46,346 nt of DNA, taken from Oscillospiraceae bacterium. GTDB lineage: Bacteria; Bacillota; Clostridia; Oscillospirales; Ruminococcaceae. The notes below the pieces were generated by a model. It was not told where the DNA came from and did no database searches. It saw only the letters and a list, made by a program, of their open reading frames with translations. The position numbers and the translations under genes are program-made. Within the stretch, counting starts at the first letter, position 1, and each line of letters begins with the position of its first letter. The stretch spans positions 1 to 46,346 of the forward strand of contig JAFTQJ010000095.1 of assembly GCA_017462785.1 (NCBI GenBank). Reading direction: 5' to 3'. This document shows, piece after piece, positions 1 through 7,502 of the stretch.

Positions 1-58
1 GTTCCTCGATGCAGATCATTTCATATTGTCCTCGTTCTTCATTTTTCTTTGCTAACAT
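1..58 (-). CDS. IS1182-like transposase, N-terminal fragment (runs off the window)
   Basis: A reading frame starts at an ATG (minus strand, 58-56) and runs off the left edge after 19 residues, reading MLAKKNEERGQYEMICIEE. This resembles the N-terminus of IS1182-type DDE transposases, which usually begin with a short charged stretch followed by an EMxxIEEL-like motif. A purine-rich GGGGCGG lies a few bases upstream. Just beyond the start are a hairpin (101-129) and a terminal-repeat-like sequence (121-139), as expected for the upstream end of an insertion sequence. Only 19 residues are visible, so the family call rests on a short match plus the terminal repeat. Whether the element is intact cannot be seen. 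Confidence 0.5.
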   Translation of the reverse strand, partial: MLAKKNEERGQYEMICIEE

Positions 59-100
59 GTGTACCACCGCCCCTTTCTTCTATTTTATCACTTCCTTTGA

Positions 101-129
101 AAAAAGTCCAGCTCTGGGCTGGACTTTTT
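101..129. terminator. Hairpin inside the IS end
   Basis: A perfect 12-bp stem (101-112 with 118-129, AAAAAGTCCAGC and its complement) encloses the 5-base loop TCTGG. A/T runs on both sides make it look like a bidirectional terminator. It lies inside the insertion-sequence end, upstream of the transposase start, where such hairpins can block transcription entering from outside. Confidence 0.6.
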
Positions 130-139
130 CGACAGACTG
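121..139 (-). mobile_element. Terminal inverted repeat of the IS1182-like element
   Basis: Read from outside inwards on the minus strand this is CAGTCTGTCGAAAAAGTCC. The same terminal sequence recurs at the left end of the repeat copies at 21731 (GTCTGTCGAAAAA) and 46206 (CAGTCTGTCGAAAAA). With one mismatch it recurs at the right end of the 21731 copy (GTAGAAAAAGTCC). It therefore marks the IS end and links the IS to the small non-autonomous repeats. The other end of the IS is outside the window. Confidence 0.6.
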
Positions 140-180
140 AAATGACTGCTGTACGAAAATACAGCAGTCATTTTTGTATG
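140..180. terminator. Terminator hairpin of the polA-rimI-tsaD operon (repeat module, copy 1)
   Basis: A 13-bp stem (141-153 with 160-172, core TGACTGCTGTA) with loop CGAAAA is flanked by A and T runs. It lies 33 bp beyond the tsaD stop codon. The 41-bp segment 140-180 is repeated exactly, in reverse orientation, at 7503-7543. The IS terminal repeat abuts its left edge. Confidence 0.75.
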
Positions 181-212
181 AATCGTATGCGTCAGCACAA
201 AGGGCTAAATCG

Positions 213-1241
213 TCAGCGGAGATTCTCCGCCATTTCGCCGATGGCTGTTCCGGAAGCGTAGGCGTTCAGGCTCTCATCCGCACGGATGCCGGCAAGGAAA
301 TTGTACGAACCCTGACATGCGATCATTGCCGCATTGTCACCGCAGAGGGACAGCGGCGGCATGTAGAGCGTAAAGCCGTGCTTTCTGCACATCCTCTCCA
401 TTGAGCTGCGAAGCCCCGAATTTGCCGAAACACCGCCAGCCATGGCAATGGTCGTGTAGCCCGTCTGCTTTGCGGCAAGGAGGGTTTTCTCCGTCAGGAT
501 CTCCGCTACCGTCCTTTGCAGACTTGCCGCCATCGAGGGAGCATCCACCGGCTCATTCTTCTGTTCGGCATGATGCACCATGTTGATGACCGCCGTTTTC
601 AGTCCGGAAAAGCTGCAATCCAGCTCACTGCCGGCAACCCTCGGACGTGGGAGGGGGTATTTCGTGCTGTCACCCTGCTGTGCTGCCTTGTCGATCTGTA
701 CGCCGCCAGGGTACGGATAGCCCAGCACACGGGCACATTTGTCAAAGCATTCGCCGGCTGCATCATCACGAGTCGTACCGAGGATCGCAAATTCTGTATA
801 GGACTTCACCTCGCACAGCATCGTATGACCGCCGCTGACCACCAGACAGAGGTAGGGGGGCTTGAGGTCGGGATGTGCCAAGTAATTCGCCGCAATATGT
901 CCGGTAATGTGATGCACCGGAATCAGGGGCTTTCCTGCCGCAAATGCAAGCCCCTTTGCAAAATTCACACCCACCAGCAGAGCACCGATCAGACCGGGCG
1001 TATGCGTCACGGCAATGCCGTCAAGCTGGTCGATCGTCACATCCGCCTCGTCGAGTGCCTGCTGTACGACTGCGTAGATGTTCTCACAGTGCCGTCTGGA
1101 GGCAAGCTCCGGCACGACACCGCCATACTGCCTGTGTTCCATCGCCTGTGATGCAATGACGGAGGAACGCAGCGTGGTGCAGTCCTCCACAACGCTCGCT
1201 GCGGTTTCATCGCAGGAGCTTTCAATTCCGAGTATTAACAT
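213..1241 (-). CDS. tsaD: tRNA N6-adenosine threonylcarbamoyltransferase TsaD
   Basis: This 342-residue protein transfers the threonylcarbamoyl group from TC-AMP to A37 of tRNAs that read ANN codons, acting with TsaB and TsaE in the cytoplasm. The Kae1/TsaD hallmarks are visible: the N-terminus LILGIESSCDET, the metal-binding segment HHITGHIAAN, the glycine-rich VVSGGHTML loop, and a C-terminal AGGVSANSGLR followed by CGDNAAMIA. Length is typical for the family. The ATG at 1241 follows a GGAGG located inside the end of rimI, and the two genes overlap by 7 bp. It is the last gene of the polA-rimI-tsaD operon and ends at the hairpin at 140-180. Confidence 0.97.
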   Translation of the reverse strand: MLILGIESSCDETAASVVEDCTTLRSSVIASQAMEHRQYGGVVPELASRRHCENIYAVVQQALDEADVTIDQLDGIAVTHTPGLIGALLVGVNFAKGLAFAAGKPLIPVHHITGHIAANYLAHPDLKPPYLCLVVSGGHTMLCEVKSYTEFAILGTTRDDAAGECFDKCARVLGYPYPGGVQIDKAAQQGDSTKYPLPRPRVAGSELDCSFSGLKTAVINMVHHAEQKNEPVDAPSMAASLQRTVAEILTEKTLLAAKQTGYTTIAMAGGVSANSGLRSSMERMCRKHGFTLYMPPLSLCGDNAAMIACQGSYNFLAGIRADESLNAYASGTAIGEMAENLR

Positions 1242-1690
1242 GTTGTTCCTCCATACTGCATTAAAATTCCATCCTCAACGGGATTCGTGTAGTAGCGTTT
1301 CCGCATGCCGACCGCCAGAAATCCGTGCTTTTTGTAAAGCCCGATCGCCGCTTCATTCGATGCACGCACTTCAAGGAAGATCTGTGTGCAATCCTGCGTC
1401 AGCTCCAGAAATGCCGCCAGCAGTGCACTCCCTATGGAATGCCGCCGCTTGTCCGGATGGACTGCAACATTGTTGATATCAGCAGTATCCGCCACCCTCT
1501 GTGCGGTCAGAAATCCGCTGACATCGCCGTTTTCATCGAGTGCCGCAAGGACGATGCCGCCCGTTCTGCCGGCTTCCAGCTGGAACATCTCAAAGCTCCA
1601 CGGATTCGGGATGCAGAGCCGTTCCAGCTCCGTGATCTGTTCAAGCAGTGCGGTATCCTCCGCTGTGACCTGCTTAACCCTTTGCATCAT
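1235..1690 (-). CDS. rimI: Ribosomal-protein-alanine N-acetyltransferase RimI
   Basis: This 151-residue single-domain GNAT acetyltransferase is expected to acetylate the N-terminal alanine of ribosomal protein S18 using acetyl-CoA. The acetyl-CoA-binding motif A is visible as INNVAVHPDKRRHSIGSALL, preceded by the conserved N-terminal LERLCIPNPWS and followed by EVRASNEAAIGLYKKHGF, which is characteristic of RimI. The start overlaps the polA 3' end by 17 bp and its end overlaps tsaD. RimI next to TsaD is a common arrangement in Firmicutes. Some RimI homologues act on other proteins, so the substrate is inferred from the family. Confidence 0.92.
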   Translation of the reverse strand: MMQRVKQVTAEDTALLEQITELERLCIPNPWSFEMFQLEAGRTGGIVLAALDENGDVSGFLTAQRVADTADINNVAVHPDKRRHSIGSALLAAFLELTQDCTQIFLEVRASNEAAIGLYKKHGFLAVGMRKRYYTNPVEDGILMQYGGTTC

Positions 1691-4214
1691 ACCAAGTTTC
1701 CCCCCTGTTGACCTCTGCGATCAGCGGCACAGCAAGCTCACAAACCTGCTGCATCTCCTCATGCAGTACCTTTGCCGCTGCATCCGCATCCGCAAGCGGC
1801 ACTTCTACGATCAGTTCGTCATGCACCTGCAAAAGCAGCCTTGCGGACGGCACTTCACGCTCCAGCCGGTCATGCACATGCACCATGGCAAGCTTGATGA
1901 TGTCCGCCGCCGTGCCCTGTACGGGCGTATTCATGGCGATCCGCTTGCCTGCCGCCTGCACCATCTTGTTTTTCGCTTTCAGCTCGGGCACATAACGCCG
2001 CCTGCCGTGCATCGTGCAGACATAGCCCTTTTCCGTGCCGTTCTCCACGACCTGTTCCAGAAATGCCGATACCTTCGGATAGGAACCAAGGTAGTCATCA
2101 ATATACTTCTGAGCCTGAGCCTTTGTGACATGGATGTCCTTCGAGAGGGAGAATGCCCCCATGCCGTAAAGAATGCCGAAATTTACGGCTTTTGCCGCAC
2201 TTCGCATCTCCGGTGTCACAAACAGCTCCGGCATGTCAAAGACCTTTGCCGCTGTTGCCGTGTGGATGTCCGTGCCGCTGAGGAATGCCTCCTGCATTGC
2301 CCTGTCGCCGCTTAAATGTGCCATCAGCCGCAGCTCGATCTGGCTGTAATCGGCATCGAGGAGGATGCAGCCCTCGGAGGCTTGGAAGAATTTCCGCATG
2401 TTCCTGCCCAGCTCCGTGCGGACGGGGATGTTTTGCAGGTTCGGCTCAATGGACGAGATGCGTCCGGTTCTCGTTTCCGTCTGCTTGTACTTCGTGTGGA
2501 TGCGTCCGTCCTCTGCGACCGTTTTCAGCAGACCGTCCACATAGGTCGAGAGGAGCTTGGTATACTGGCGGTATTCGAGGATCGCACCGATGATGGGGTG
2601 CTTGGGGAGCAGCTCTTCGAGCACCTCCGCATTCGTAGAATAGCCGCTTTTCGTCTTTTTCTTCGCCGGAAGTCCGAGCTTTTCAAAGAGGATCACACCG
2701 AGCTGCTTCGGGGAGGAGATGTTGAATTTCTCCTCTGCGTAGCCGTAGATCTGCTCCTCCAGCTCTGCGATCTTGCCGGAAAGCCCCTCACCGAATGCCC
2801 TGATGCCGTCCTGATCGACCAGCACGCCGGCATGCTCCATCGAGGCGAGCACCCTTGTCAGGGGGAGTTCAATGTCCGTCCAGAGGGGAAGCATGCCGTC
2901 CTCTGTGAGCCGTTCGATGCCTTTTTTTGCAAGGGCATGGAGTGCCTGCACATCCGCATTCTCGGAAAGCTCCGTAAAATAGGGAAGATCGAGCTGTGCA
3001 CAGAGAGCCGCCGTGCTGTAATCCGTAGCGGAGGGGTTGAGCAGATAGCCGCACACTGCCGCATCAAAGACAATGCCGTTGAGTTTTGCACCGTGCTCAT
3101 AGGCAAAGTGATAATGAGCCTTGGCATCATCCGTGGCTTTCTGCCGGTCGGATGCCAGAAACGCCAGAATTTCGGCTTCATCCTGCGTCCGGAAAAGCTT
3201 GTTGTCGCCGCAGACCGTCAGCATCCCCTCACGCAGTACATAGCCCACAGGCTCCGGCAGCTCTGCGGTCTGCTCCGCAGAATAGGGAATTTCGGTCAGA
3301 ACAGGGGCTTCCTGCACCTCCTGCGTCAGTCTGACGGAGGCTTCACCGCTGCCCAGCGGCTGCAAATGCAGGCGGTCGAGGATCTTGTACATCTCCAGCT
3401 CCGTCAGAAGCCGCCGCAGCTCGTCCGTTTCCTGCGTCTTGGGGAGGTAGCCGGAAAGCTCGGTCGGCACGGGAGCATCCGTGCGGATGGTCGCAAGCCA
3501 TTTGCTCTGCTCGGCATCCGGTCTGCCGTCGAGGAGCTTCTGCCGGATGCGGGGCGTAGCCTGCACTTCTTCAATGTGGTCGTACATGTTCTCGATGCTG
3601 TTCCATGCCTGCACAAGAGCCATAGCGGTCTTTTCGCCGATGCCCTTGATGCCGGAAATATTGTCGGAGCTGTCGCCCATGAGGGCTTTGAGGTCGATGA
3701 GGTGAATCGGGTCGAAGCCGTAATCCGCACGGAATTTGTCTTGTGTATAGGGAATATTCTCCCGATTCGTCACCAGATGCACCATGATGTGCTCATCAAT
3801 GAGCTGGAGGCTGTCACGGTCTCCGGTCATGACCACGCAGTCGTGCCCCTGAGCCTGACAAGCCTTTGCAAGCGTACCGAGGATGTCGTCCGCCTCGAAG
3901 CCCTCGCAGGACAGGCAGGCAATGCCCATTGCCGAGAGGAGCTGTTTGAGGTAGGGCATCTGCATGGCAAGTTCCTCGGGCATGCCCTTGCGGTTCGCCT
4001 TGTAGGTTGCGACCTCTTTGTGTCGGAATGTCGGGCTTTTGAGGTCGAACGCCACCGCCACGGCATCGGGTTCGATCTCACCGAGTTCTTTGAGGTACAT
4101 ATTGATGAAGCCGAACAGGGCGTTGGTGAACACGCCGTTTTTGTTGGAAAGAGCACGGACACCGTAGAACGCACGGTTCACGATACTGTTTCCGTCTATG
4201 GCAAGTAATTTCAT
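1674..4214 (-). CDS. polA: DNA polymerase I, with degenerate proofreading domain
   Basis: This 846-residue protein fills gaps and removes RNA primers in lagging-strand synthesis and excision repair. The N-terminal 5' nuclease (about 1-290) shows LLAIDGNSIVNRAFYG, GFEADDILGTLA and GDSSDNISGIKGIGEKTA. The C-terminal polymerase (about 460-846) shows motif A DADYSQIELRLMAHLSGD, motif B RSAAKAVNFGILYGMG and motif C LLLQVHDELIVEVP. The central 3'-5' exonuclease region (about 300-450) is short and lacks the acidic metal ligands: where E. coli has NLKYD this protein reads AKAHYHF. Proofreading is therefore probably absent, as in many Gram-positive polymerases. The ATG at 4214 follows a strong AAGGAGG. 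First gene of the operon. Confidence 0.97.
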   Translation of the reverse strand: MKLLAIDGNSIVNRAFYGVRALSNKNGVFTNALFGFINMYLKELGEIEPDAVAVAFDLKSPTFRHKEVATYKANRKGMPEELAMQMPYLKQLLSAMGIACLSCEGFEADDILGTLAKACQAQGHDCVVMTGDRDSLQLIDEHIMVHLVTNRENIPYTQDKFRADYGFDPIHLIDLKALMGDSSDNISGIKGIGEKTAMALVQAWNSIENMYDHIEEVQATPRIRQKLLDGRPDAEQSKWLATIRTDAPVPTELSGYLPKTQETDELRRLLTELEMYKILDRLHLQPLGSGEASVRLTQEVQEAPVLTEIPYSAEQTAELPEPVGYVLREGMLTVCGDNKLFRTQDEAEILAFLASDRQKATDDAKAHYHFAYEHGAKLNGIVFDAAVCGYLLNPSATDYSTAALCAQLDLPYFTELSENADVQALHALAKKGIERLTEDGMLPLWTDIELPLTRVLASMEHAGVLVDQDGIRAFGEGLSGKIAELEEQIYGYAEEKFNISSPKQLGVILFEKLGLPAKKKTKSGYSTNAEVLEELLPKHPIIGAILEYRQYTKLLSTYVDGLLKTVAEDGRIHTKYKQTETRTGRISSIEPNLQNIPVRTELGRNMRKFFQASEGCILLDADYSQIELRLMAHLSGDRAMQEAFLSGTDIHTATAAKVFDMPELFVTPEMRSAAKAVNFGILYGMGAFSLSKDIHVTKAQAQKYIDDYLGSYPKVSAFLEQVVENGTEKGYVCTMHGRRRYVPELKAKNKMVQAAGKRIAMNTPVQGTAADIIKLAMVHVHDRLEREVPSARLLLQVHDELIVEVPLADADAAAKVLHEEMQQVCELAVPLIAEVNRGETWYDAKG

Positions 4215-4260
4215 GGAATTCCTCCTTGCATCTCTGGACTTGTATCATTTCTCATTTGAT

Positions 4261-4266
4261 ATTATA
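4261..4266 (-). promoter_or_regulatory. Extended -10 promoter of polA-rimI-tsaD
   Basis: On the minus strand TGG-TATAAT (TATAAT at 4266-4261) forms an extended -10 about 50 bp upstream of the polA start. The -35 at 17-bp spacing (TGGAAA) is weak, which suits an extended -10 promoter. It lies back to back with the ECF-type promoter at 4337. Confidence 0.55.
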
Positions 4267-4336
4267 CCATATCTGAATAGGAATTTCCAGTGTTTTTCCG
4301 AAATTCTTCATTATCATAGGATTCTCTCAAAAACCT

Positions 4337-4364
4337 GTTACACTTTATCAGGACGATTCGTATG
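4337..4364 (+). promoter_or_regulatory. Putative ECF-sigma promoter of the dockerin-LRR gene
   Basis: GTTACAC (4337-4343), a 15-base spacer, then CGTATG (4359-4364), followed by GAGTGAAAGC. The same two boxes with the same spacing occur upstream of the ECF sigma gene at 5624-5651, while the spacer sequences differ. It does not look like a sigma-A promoter. The layout is that of an ECF sigma promoter; recognition by the adjacent sigma factor is inferred. Confidence 0.65.
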
Positions 4365-4412
4365 TATGAGTGAAAGCCATCACCGGCTGATTTTATGAAG
4401 GGAGGAACTACC

Positions 4413-5588
4413 ATGAAAAAAACATGTATCACCATTCTGGCTTTGCTTCTCTGCCTGACCCCCATGCACTGCTCTGCAGAGGAAGTGAAGGAGGAAACGC
4501 TCACGCTCGATGGTCTGGTCTATGTTCGGAAAACTTCGGATACGGACGATTTCTGGCTGATTACGGGCTGTGAGGGTACGCCGGAGGATTATCAGCTGTA
4601 CATTCCAGCAGAGATCGGCGGCGTTCCTGTCCGTGCACAGGAAGGCTCCTTCAGGGGCTTTCTCTCCGTCAAAGCCTTTGCAGCGGATCCGGAGCATGCA
4701 CAGCTTTGCACCGTGGACGGCGTTCTGTTTTCCAAGGATATGACCACGCTCTACCGCTATCCTCCGCTCAGGGAGGGTGCCTATGTGATTCCGGACGGCG
4801 TGACGGATGCAGGCTATGCGTTTGAGGACTGCATCCGGCTCACGACTCTCACGATCCCCGATTCTGTTGCAGAAGAAATGCACAGCTTTGGCAATTGCCG
4901 GACATTGACGGAGATCAGCGGTCCGCTCTGCATCAGTACGGGCTATTCTGTGAGAGCGTGCAGTCAGCTCAGGAATCTGCATATTGCTGTGCCCGACACC
5001 ATGGGAATGCAGAAGTTCACAAACCTCGACTGCAATGGCTGGGAACAGCTGGAAACCATCGTGATCGGTGAAAATTGCCTGATGAAAGAGGATTTCCTCA
5101 TCAGGGCATGTCCGGCTCTGACCTCCATTGACTGTTCACAGGCTCTGGCAAAGGGGGAGGGCAGCGATGAAGCCAATGTGCTGGCAGAGAACTGCCGATC
5201 CCTGACGAGGGTCGTTCTGCCGCCCGTTGAGGATCCGGAAAAATGGGCGAATTTTGAGATGAACCAATGCGGTGCAGTGGAAACCGTCAAGATCTACGGC
5301 GGCTGGTGGACAAGCATTTCCGGCTCTCCGGATGCAGTAGTCTATGGTTATCAGGAAAACAGCTATTTGCACAGCTATTGTGAAGTATCCGGTCTGGAAT
5401 TCGTTCCGTTCGGCGATGTCAACACCGACCATGAGCTGAGTATTGCGGATGTGCTGGCACTGAACAAGAATCTGCTGGCAGGCAGCAGCCTGACTGCATC
5501 CGGTAGAGAAGCCGCCGATTATGACGGTGACGGTACCGCTACCCCTGCCGATGCCTTGAGCATTCTCAGAGCAGTGGTCAGGCTGTAA
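4413..5588 (+). CDS. Secreted leucine-rich-repeat protein with C-terminal dockerin
   Basis: This is a 391-residue secreted protein. Residues 1-24 form a signal peptide (KK, then a hydrophobic stretch ending CSAEE). The middle (about 30-320) resembles BspA/LRR_5-type leucine-rich repeats, with units such as YVIPDGVTDAGYAFEDC and LTTLTIPDSV. The end (334-391) is a type I dockerin with two Ca2+-loop repeats, GDVNTDHELSIADVLALNK and ADYDGDGTATPADALSILR. No catalytic domain is evident, so it may be a binding or structural cellulosome component. I chose the ATG at 4413 because GGGAGG precedes it at 8 bp; the in-frame ATG at 4395 lacks a site. Its promoter matches that of the sigma operon downstream, so it is probably a target of that sigma factor. 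Confidence 0.85.
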   Translation: MKKTCITILALLLCLTPMHCSAEEVKEETLTLDGLVYVRKTSDTDDFWLITGCEGTPEDYQLYIPAEIGGVPVRAQEGSFRGFLSVKAFAADPEHAQLCTVDGVLFSKDMTTLYRYPPLREGAYVIPDGVTDAGYAFEDCIRLTTLTIPDSVAEEMHSFGNCRTLTEISGPLCISTGYSVRACSQLRNLHIAVPDTMGMQKFTNLDCNGWEQLETIVIGENCLMKEDFLIRACPALTSIDCSQALAKGEGSDEANVLAENCRSLTRVVLPPVEDPEKWANFEMNQCGAVETVKIYGGWWTSISGSPDAVVYGYQENSYLHSYCEVSGLEFVPFGDVNTDHELSIADVLALNKNLLAGSSLTASGREAADYDGDGTATPADALSILRAVVRL

Positions 5589-5623
5589 ATATCGCATCAT
5601 TCATCCGGAATTCACAAAACTAT

Positions 5624-5651
5624 GTTACACTATCTCCATGACCTCCGTATG
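5624..5651 (+). promoter_or_regulatory. Putative autoregulated ECF-sigma promoter
   Basis: GTTACAC (5624-5630), a 15-base spacer, CGTATG (5646-5651), then GAGTGAAAGC. The two boxes and the downstream GAGTGAAAGC match the site at 4337-4364. A promoter shared between an ECF sigma operon and another gene is the usual sign of autoregulation plus a regulon member. Confidence 0.65.
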
Positions 5652-5704
5652 TAGGAGTGAAAGCATCCATGCATGAGCTTATCAAAAAGAAGGGAGGGGA
5701 TGCC

Positions 5705-6265
5705 ATGACGGACAATGAACTGCGTGACTGCATCCGGCAGTCGCAGGAAACAGGATGCAGAGCCTTGTATGACACCTATTTTCATTATGTATATGCCATT
5801 GTTCACCATATCCTGCACGGTTATGCCGGCAGGGAGGACGTGGAGGAATGCGTAATGGATGTGTTTCTCGATGTCATACAGCACTATGATCCGGAACACG
5901 AGGGTTCTGTCAAGGCATATGTCGGCACCACAGCCAAACGCAGGGCGATTGACAGGAGCCGGCAGTTTTCCTCCCGTCAGCAGCATACCATTCCGATGGA
6001 AGGCGAACAGATTTCCGGACTTCCTGCACCCGACGGGGTGGAGGATGCCGTAGAACGTGCGGAACAAAGCCGCATTCTGATGGAGTGCATTCAGACGCTG
6101 GGGGAACCGGATGCATCCATCCTGATCCAGAAATATTTCTATGAGCGAAATTCTGCCGAGATCGGCAGGATCGTGGGACTTGCCCCGACAGCGGTCAGAA
6201 TGCGTTGCTCCCGTGCGATGAAACGCCTGAAAACAGAGCTAACCAAACGGAACATCATCCTATGA
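5705..6265 (+). CDS. ECF-type RNA polymerase sigma factor
   Basis: This 186-residue protein directs RNA polymerase to alternative promoters. Region 2 (about 10-85) includes GREDVEECVMDVFLDVIQHY and the -10-binding segment VKAYVGTTAKRRAIDRSR. Region 4 (about 130-180) has a helix-turn-helix, NSAEIGRIVGLAPTAVRMR, followed by CSRAMKRLK. There is no sigma-70 region 1 or 3, which defines the ECF class. The ATG at 5705 follows AGGGAGGGG; the longer frame from 5657 has no good site and would overlap the promoter's transcribed leader. It is followed after 13 bp by a membrane-anchored protein that fits an anti-sigma factor. The same promoter motif precedes this gene and the dockerin-LRR gene. Confidence 0.9.
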   Translation: MTDNELRDCIRQSQETGCRALYDTYFHYVYAIVHHILHGYAGREDVEECVMDVFLDVIQHYDPEHEGSVKAYVGTTAKRRAIDRSRQFSSRQQHTIPMEGEQISGLPAPDGVEDAVERAEQSRILMECIQTLGEPDASILIQKYFYERNSAEIGRIVGLAPTAVRMRCSRAMKRLKTELTKRNIIL

Positions 6266-6278
6266 AGGAGGCAGCACC

Positions 6279-7463
6279 ATGAAAAAATACGAAAAGCATC
6301 TGCAAAGGATGCTGCAAAATGCGGATATGGAAACCGTGGAGCAGATCGCTGCACAGTTTCCGGCAGCGGATGACGCTGCAAAGGAACGCATCTATCAGGG
6401 AATTCTCGAAAAACAGCGGATACAGCCGTGCAGCTTCACGGAGGAGCCGGAGCATGTGCCGAGCATCACACGCCGCCATTGCCGGAGCATCTGGGCGGCT
6501 GCGGCATGCCTGCTGATCTGCGGCGGCATCGTCGGAGGAGCTGCAATGCATCGTCCGATGCCGGCACAGCAGGAAACGGAAGCGACCGTCGCTGCGTCCG
6601 GACCGACCGAGGGGGAAACACAGGTCAGGGCGGAGACACCGGAAACGCAGACAGCACCGGCAGCCGCTGTATCCACCGAAGCTGCGGAGCATGTGACCGA
6701 GCAGTCTGCCGAAACACAGACAGAAACCGCCGTTGTCACGGTGGTGGCTGAAAAAATTGTGCAGACAGCGATGTCAGAAGCAGCGGAGCCGGCAGAAACT
6801 GCGGTGCAGGAAACAACATTCATTCCGGCGGTCTGCGAAACACAGCCGACTGAAGCATGGACGGAAACGATGCAGACGGATGTGCAGGAAACGGTGCGGA
6901 CGGATGTGCGGGAAATCTTTGCATTTTCGCCGGATGCAGTGATTCCGGGCTTTACGCTTTCCCATGAGGAGGGTGTATGCTGGAGATTCCTTCCGGAAGA
7001 AGGGGAAGTATTCCGGCAGGAAGTGGAGGTGCGTTATGCACCAGCCCACCTTCCGGAGGGCGTGACGCTTGACGAAGAAGAGGAGCGTATCACCAACCAG
7101 AATTATGAATCCTGCAAGGCTGCCGGTCTGAAAACCTATTCCTATGAGCATCAGTATTTTCCGCCCAGTGCGGAGGATGGAACATTTCTGTACAGCAGCT
7201 TCTACATTCTCACAGATCAGGAGGTCATCACAGAGAAACATGGCGGCAGGACGCTTCTTGCAGAAAATACGGAATTCACAGCGGTCATGATCGGCAGTTA
7301 TCGGGGCATGATCGCAAAGGAAGTGCTGGCGGAGGATGCTATCCAGTACACAATTTTCTGGGTACAGGATGGCTATCTGTTCAGCGTTGAAACCTCGAAC
7401 ATCCCCGAATCCTACCTCCCCGAACTGATCCGGATGGCAGAATCCGTCCAGCCCATCGAGTAA
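6279..7463 (+). CDS. Putative membrane-anchored anti-sigma factor with extracytoplasmic domain
   Basis: This 394-residue protein has one membrane span. Residues 1-69 are cytoplasmic and could bind the sigma factor; residues 70-90 (SIWAAAACLLICGGIVGGAA) form the span. Residues about 95-212 are a low-complexity stretch rich in Thr, Glu, Ala and Val, like a cell-wall-crossing linker. Residues about 215-394 form a folded domain with several aromatic residues that resembles DUF4367-type domains of clostridial ECF anti-sigma proteins; this resemblance is from memory. The gene follows the sigma gene by 13 bp with a GAAGGAGG site, so they are co-transcribed. The signal sensed is unknown. The design parallels RsgI proteins that control SigI-type cellulosome sigma factors, but the domains differ. 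Confidence 0.7.
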   Translation: MKKYEKHLQRMLQNADMETVEQIAAQFPAADDAAKERIYQGILEKQRIQPCSFTEEPEHVPSITRRHCRSIWAAAACLLICGGIVGGAAMHRPMPAQQETEATVAASGPTEGETQVRAETPETQTAPAAAVSTEAAEHVTEQSAETQTETAVVTVVAEKIVQTAMSEAAEPAETAVQETTFIPAVCETQPTEAWTETMQTDVQETVRTDVREIFAFSPDAVIPGFTLSHEEGVCWRFLPEEGEVFRQEVEVRYAPAHLPEGVTLDEEEERITNQNYESCKAAGLKTYSYEHQYFPPSAEDGTFLYSSFYILTDQEVITEKHGGRTLLAENTEFTAVMIGSYRGMIAKEVLAEDAIQYTIFWVQDGYLFSVETSNIPESYLPELIRMAESVQPIE

Positions 7464-7502
7464 AATTTACCCCGCCAAAACCGATTTCATAACAAACATT
7501 CC

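Noticed and set aside
2316-4208. 630-codon open frame antisense to polA
   Set aside because: It lies entirely opposite a certain gene, shows no family motif, and its openness follows from avoidance of TTA, CTA and TCA codons in the sense gene.
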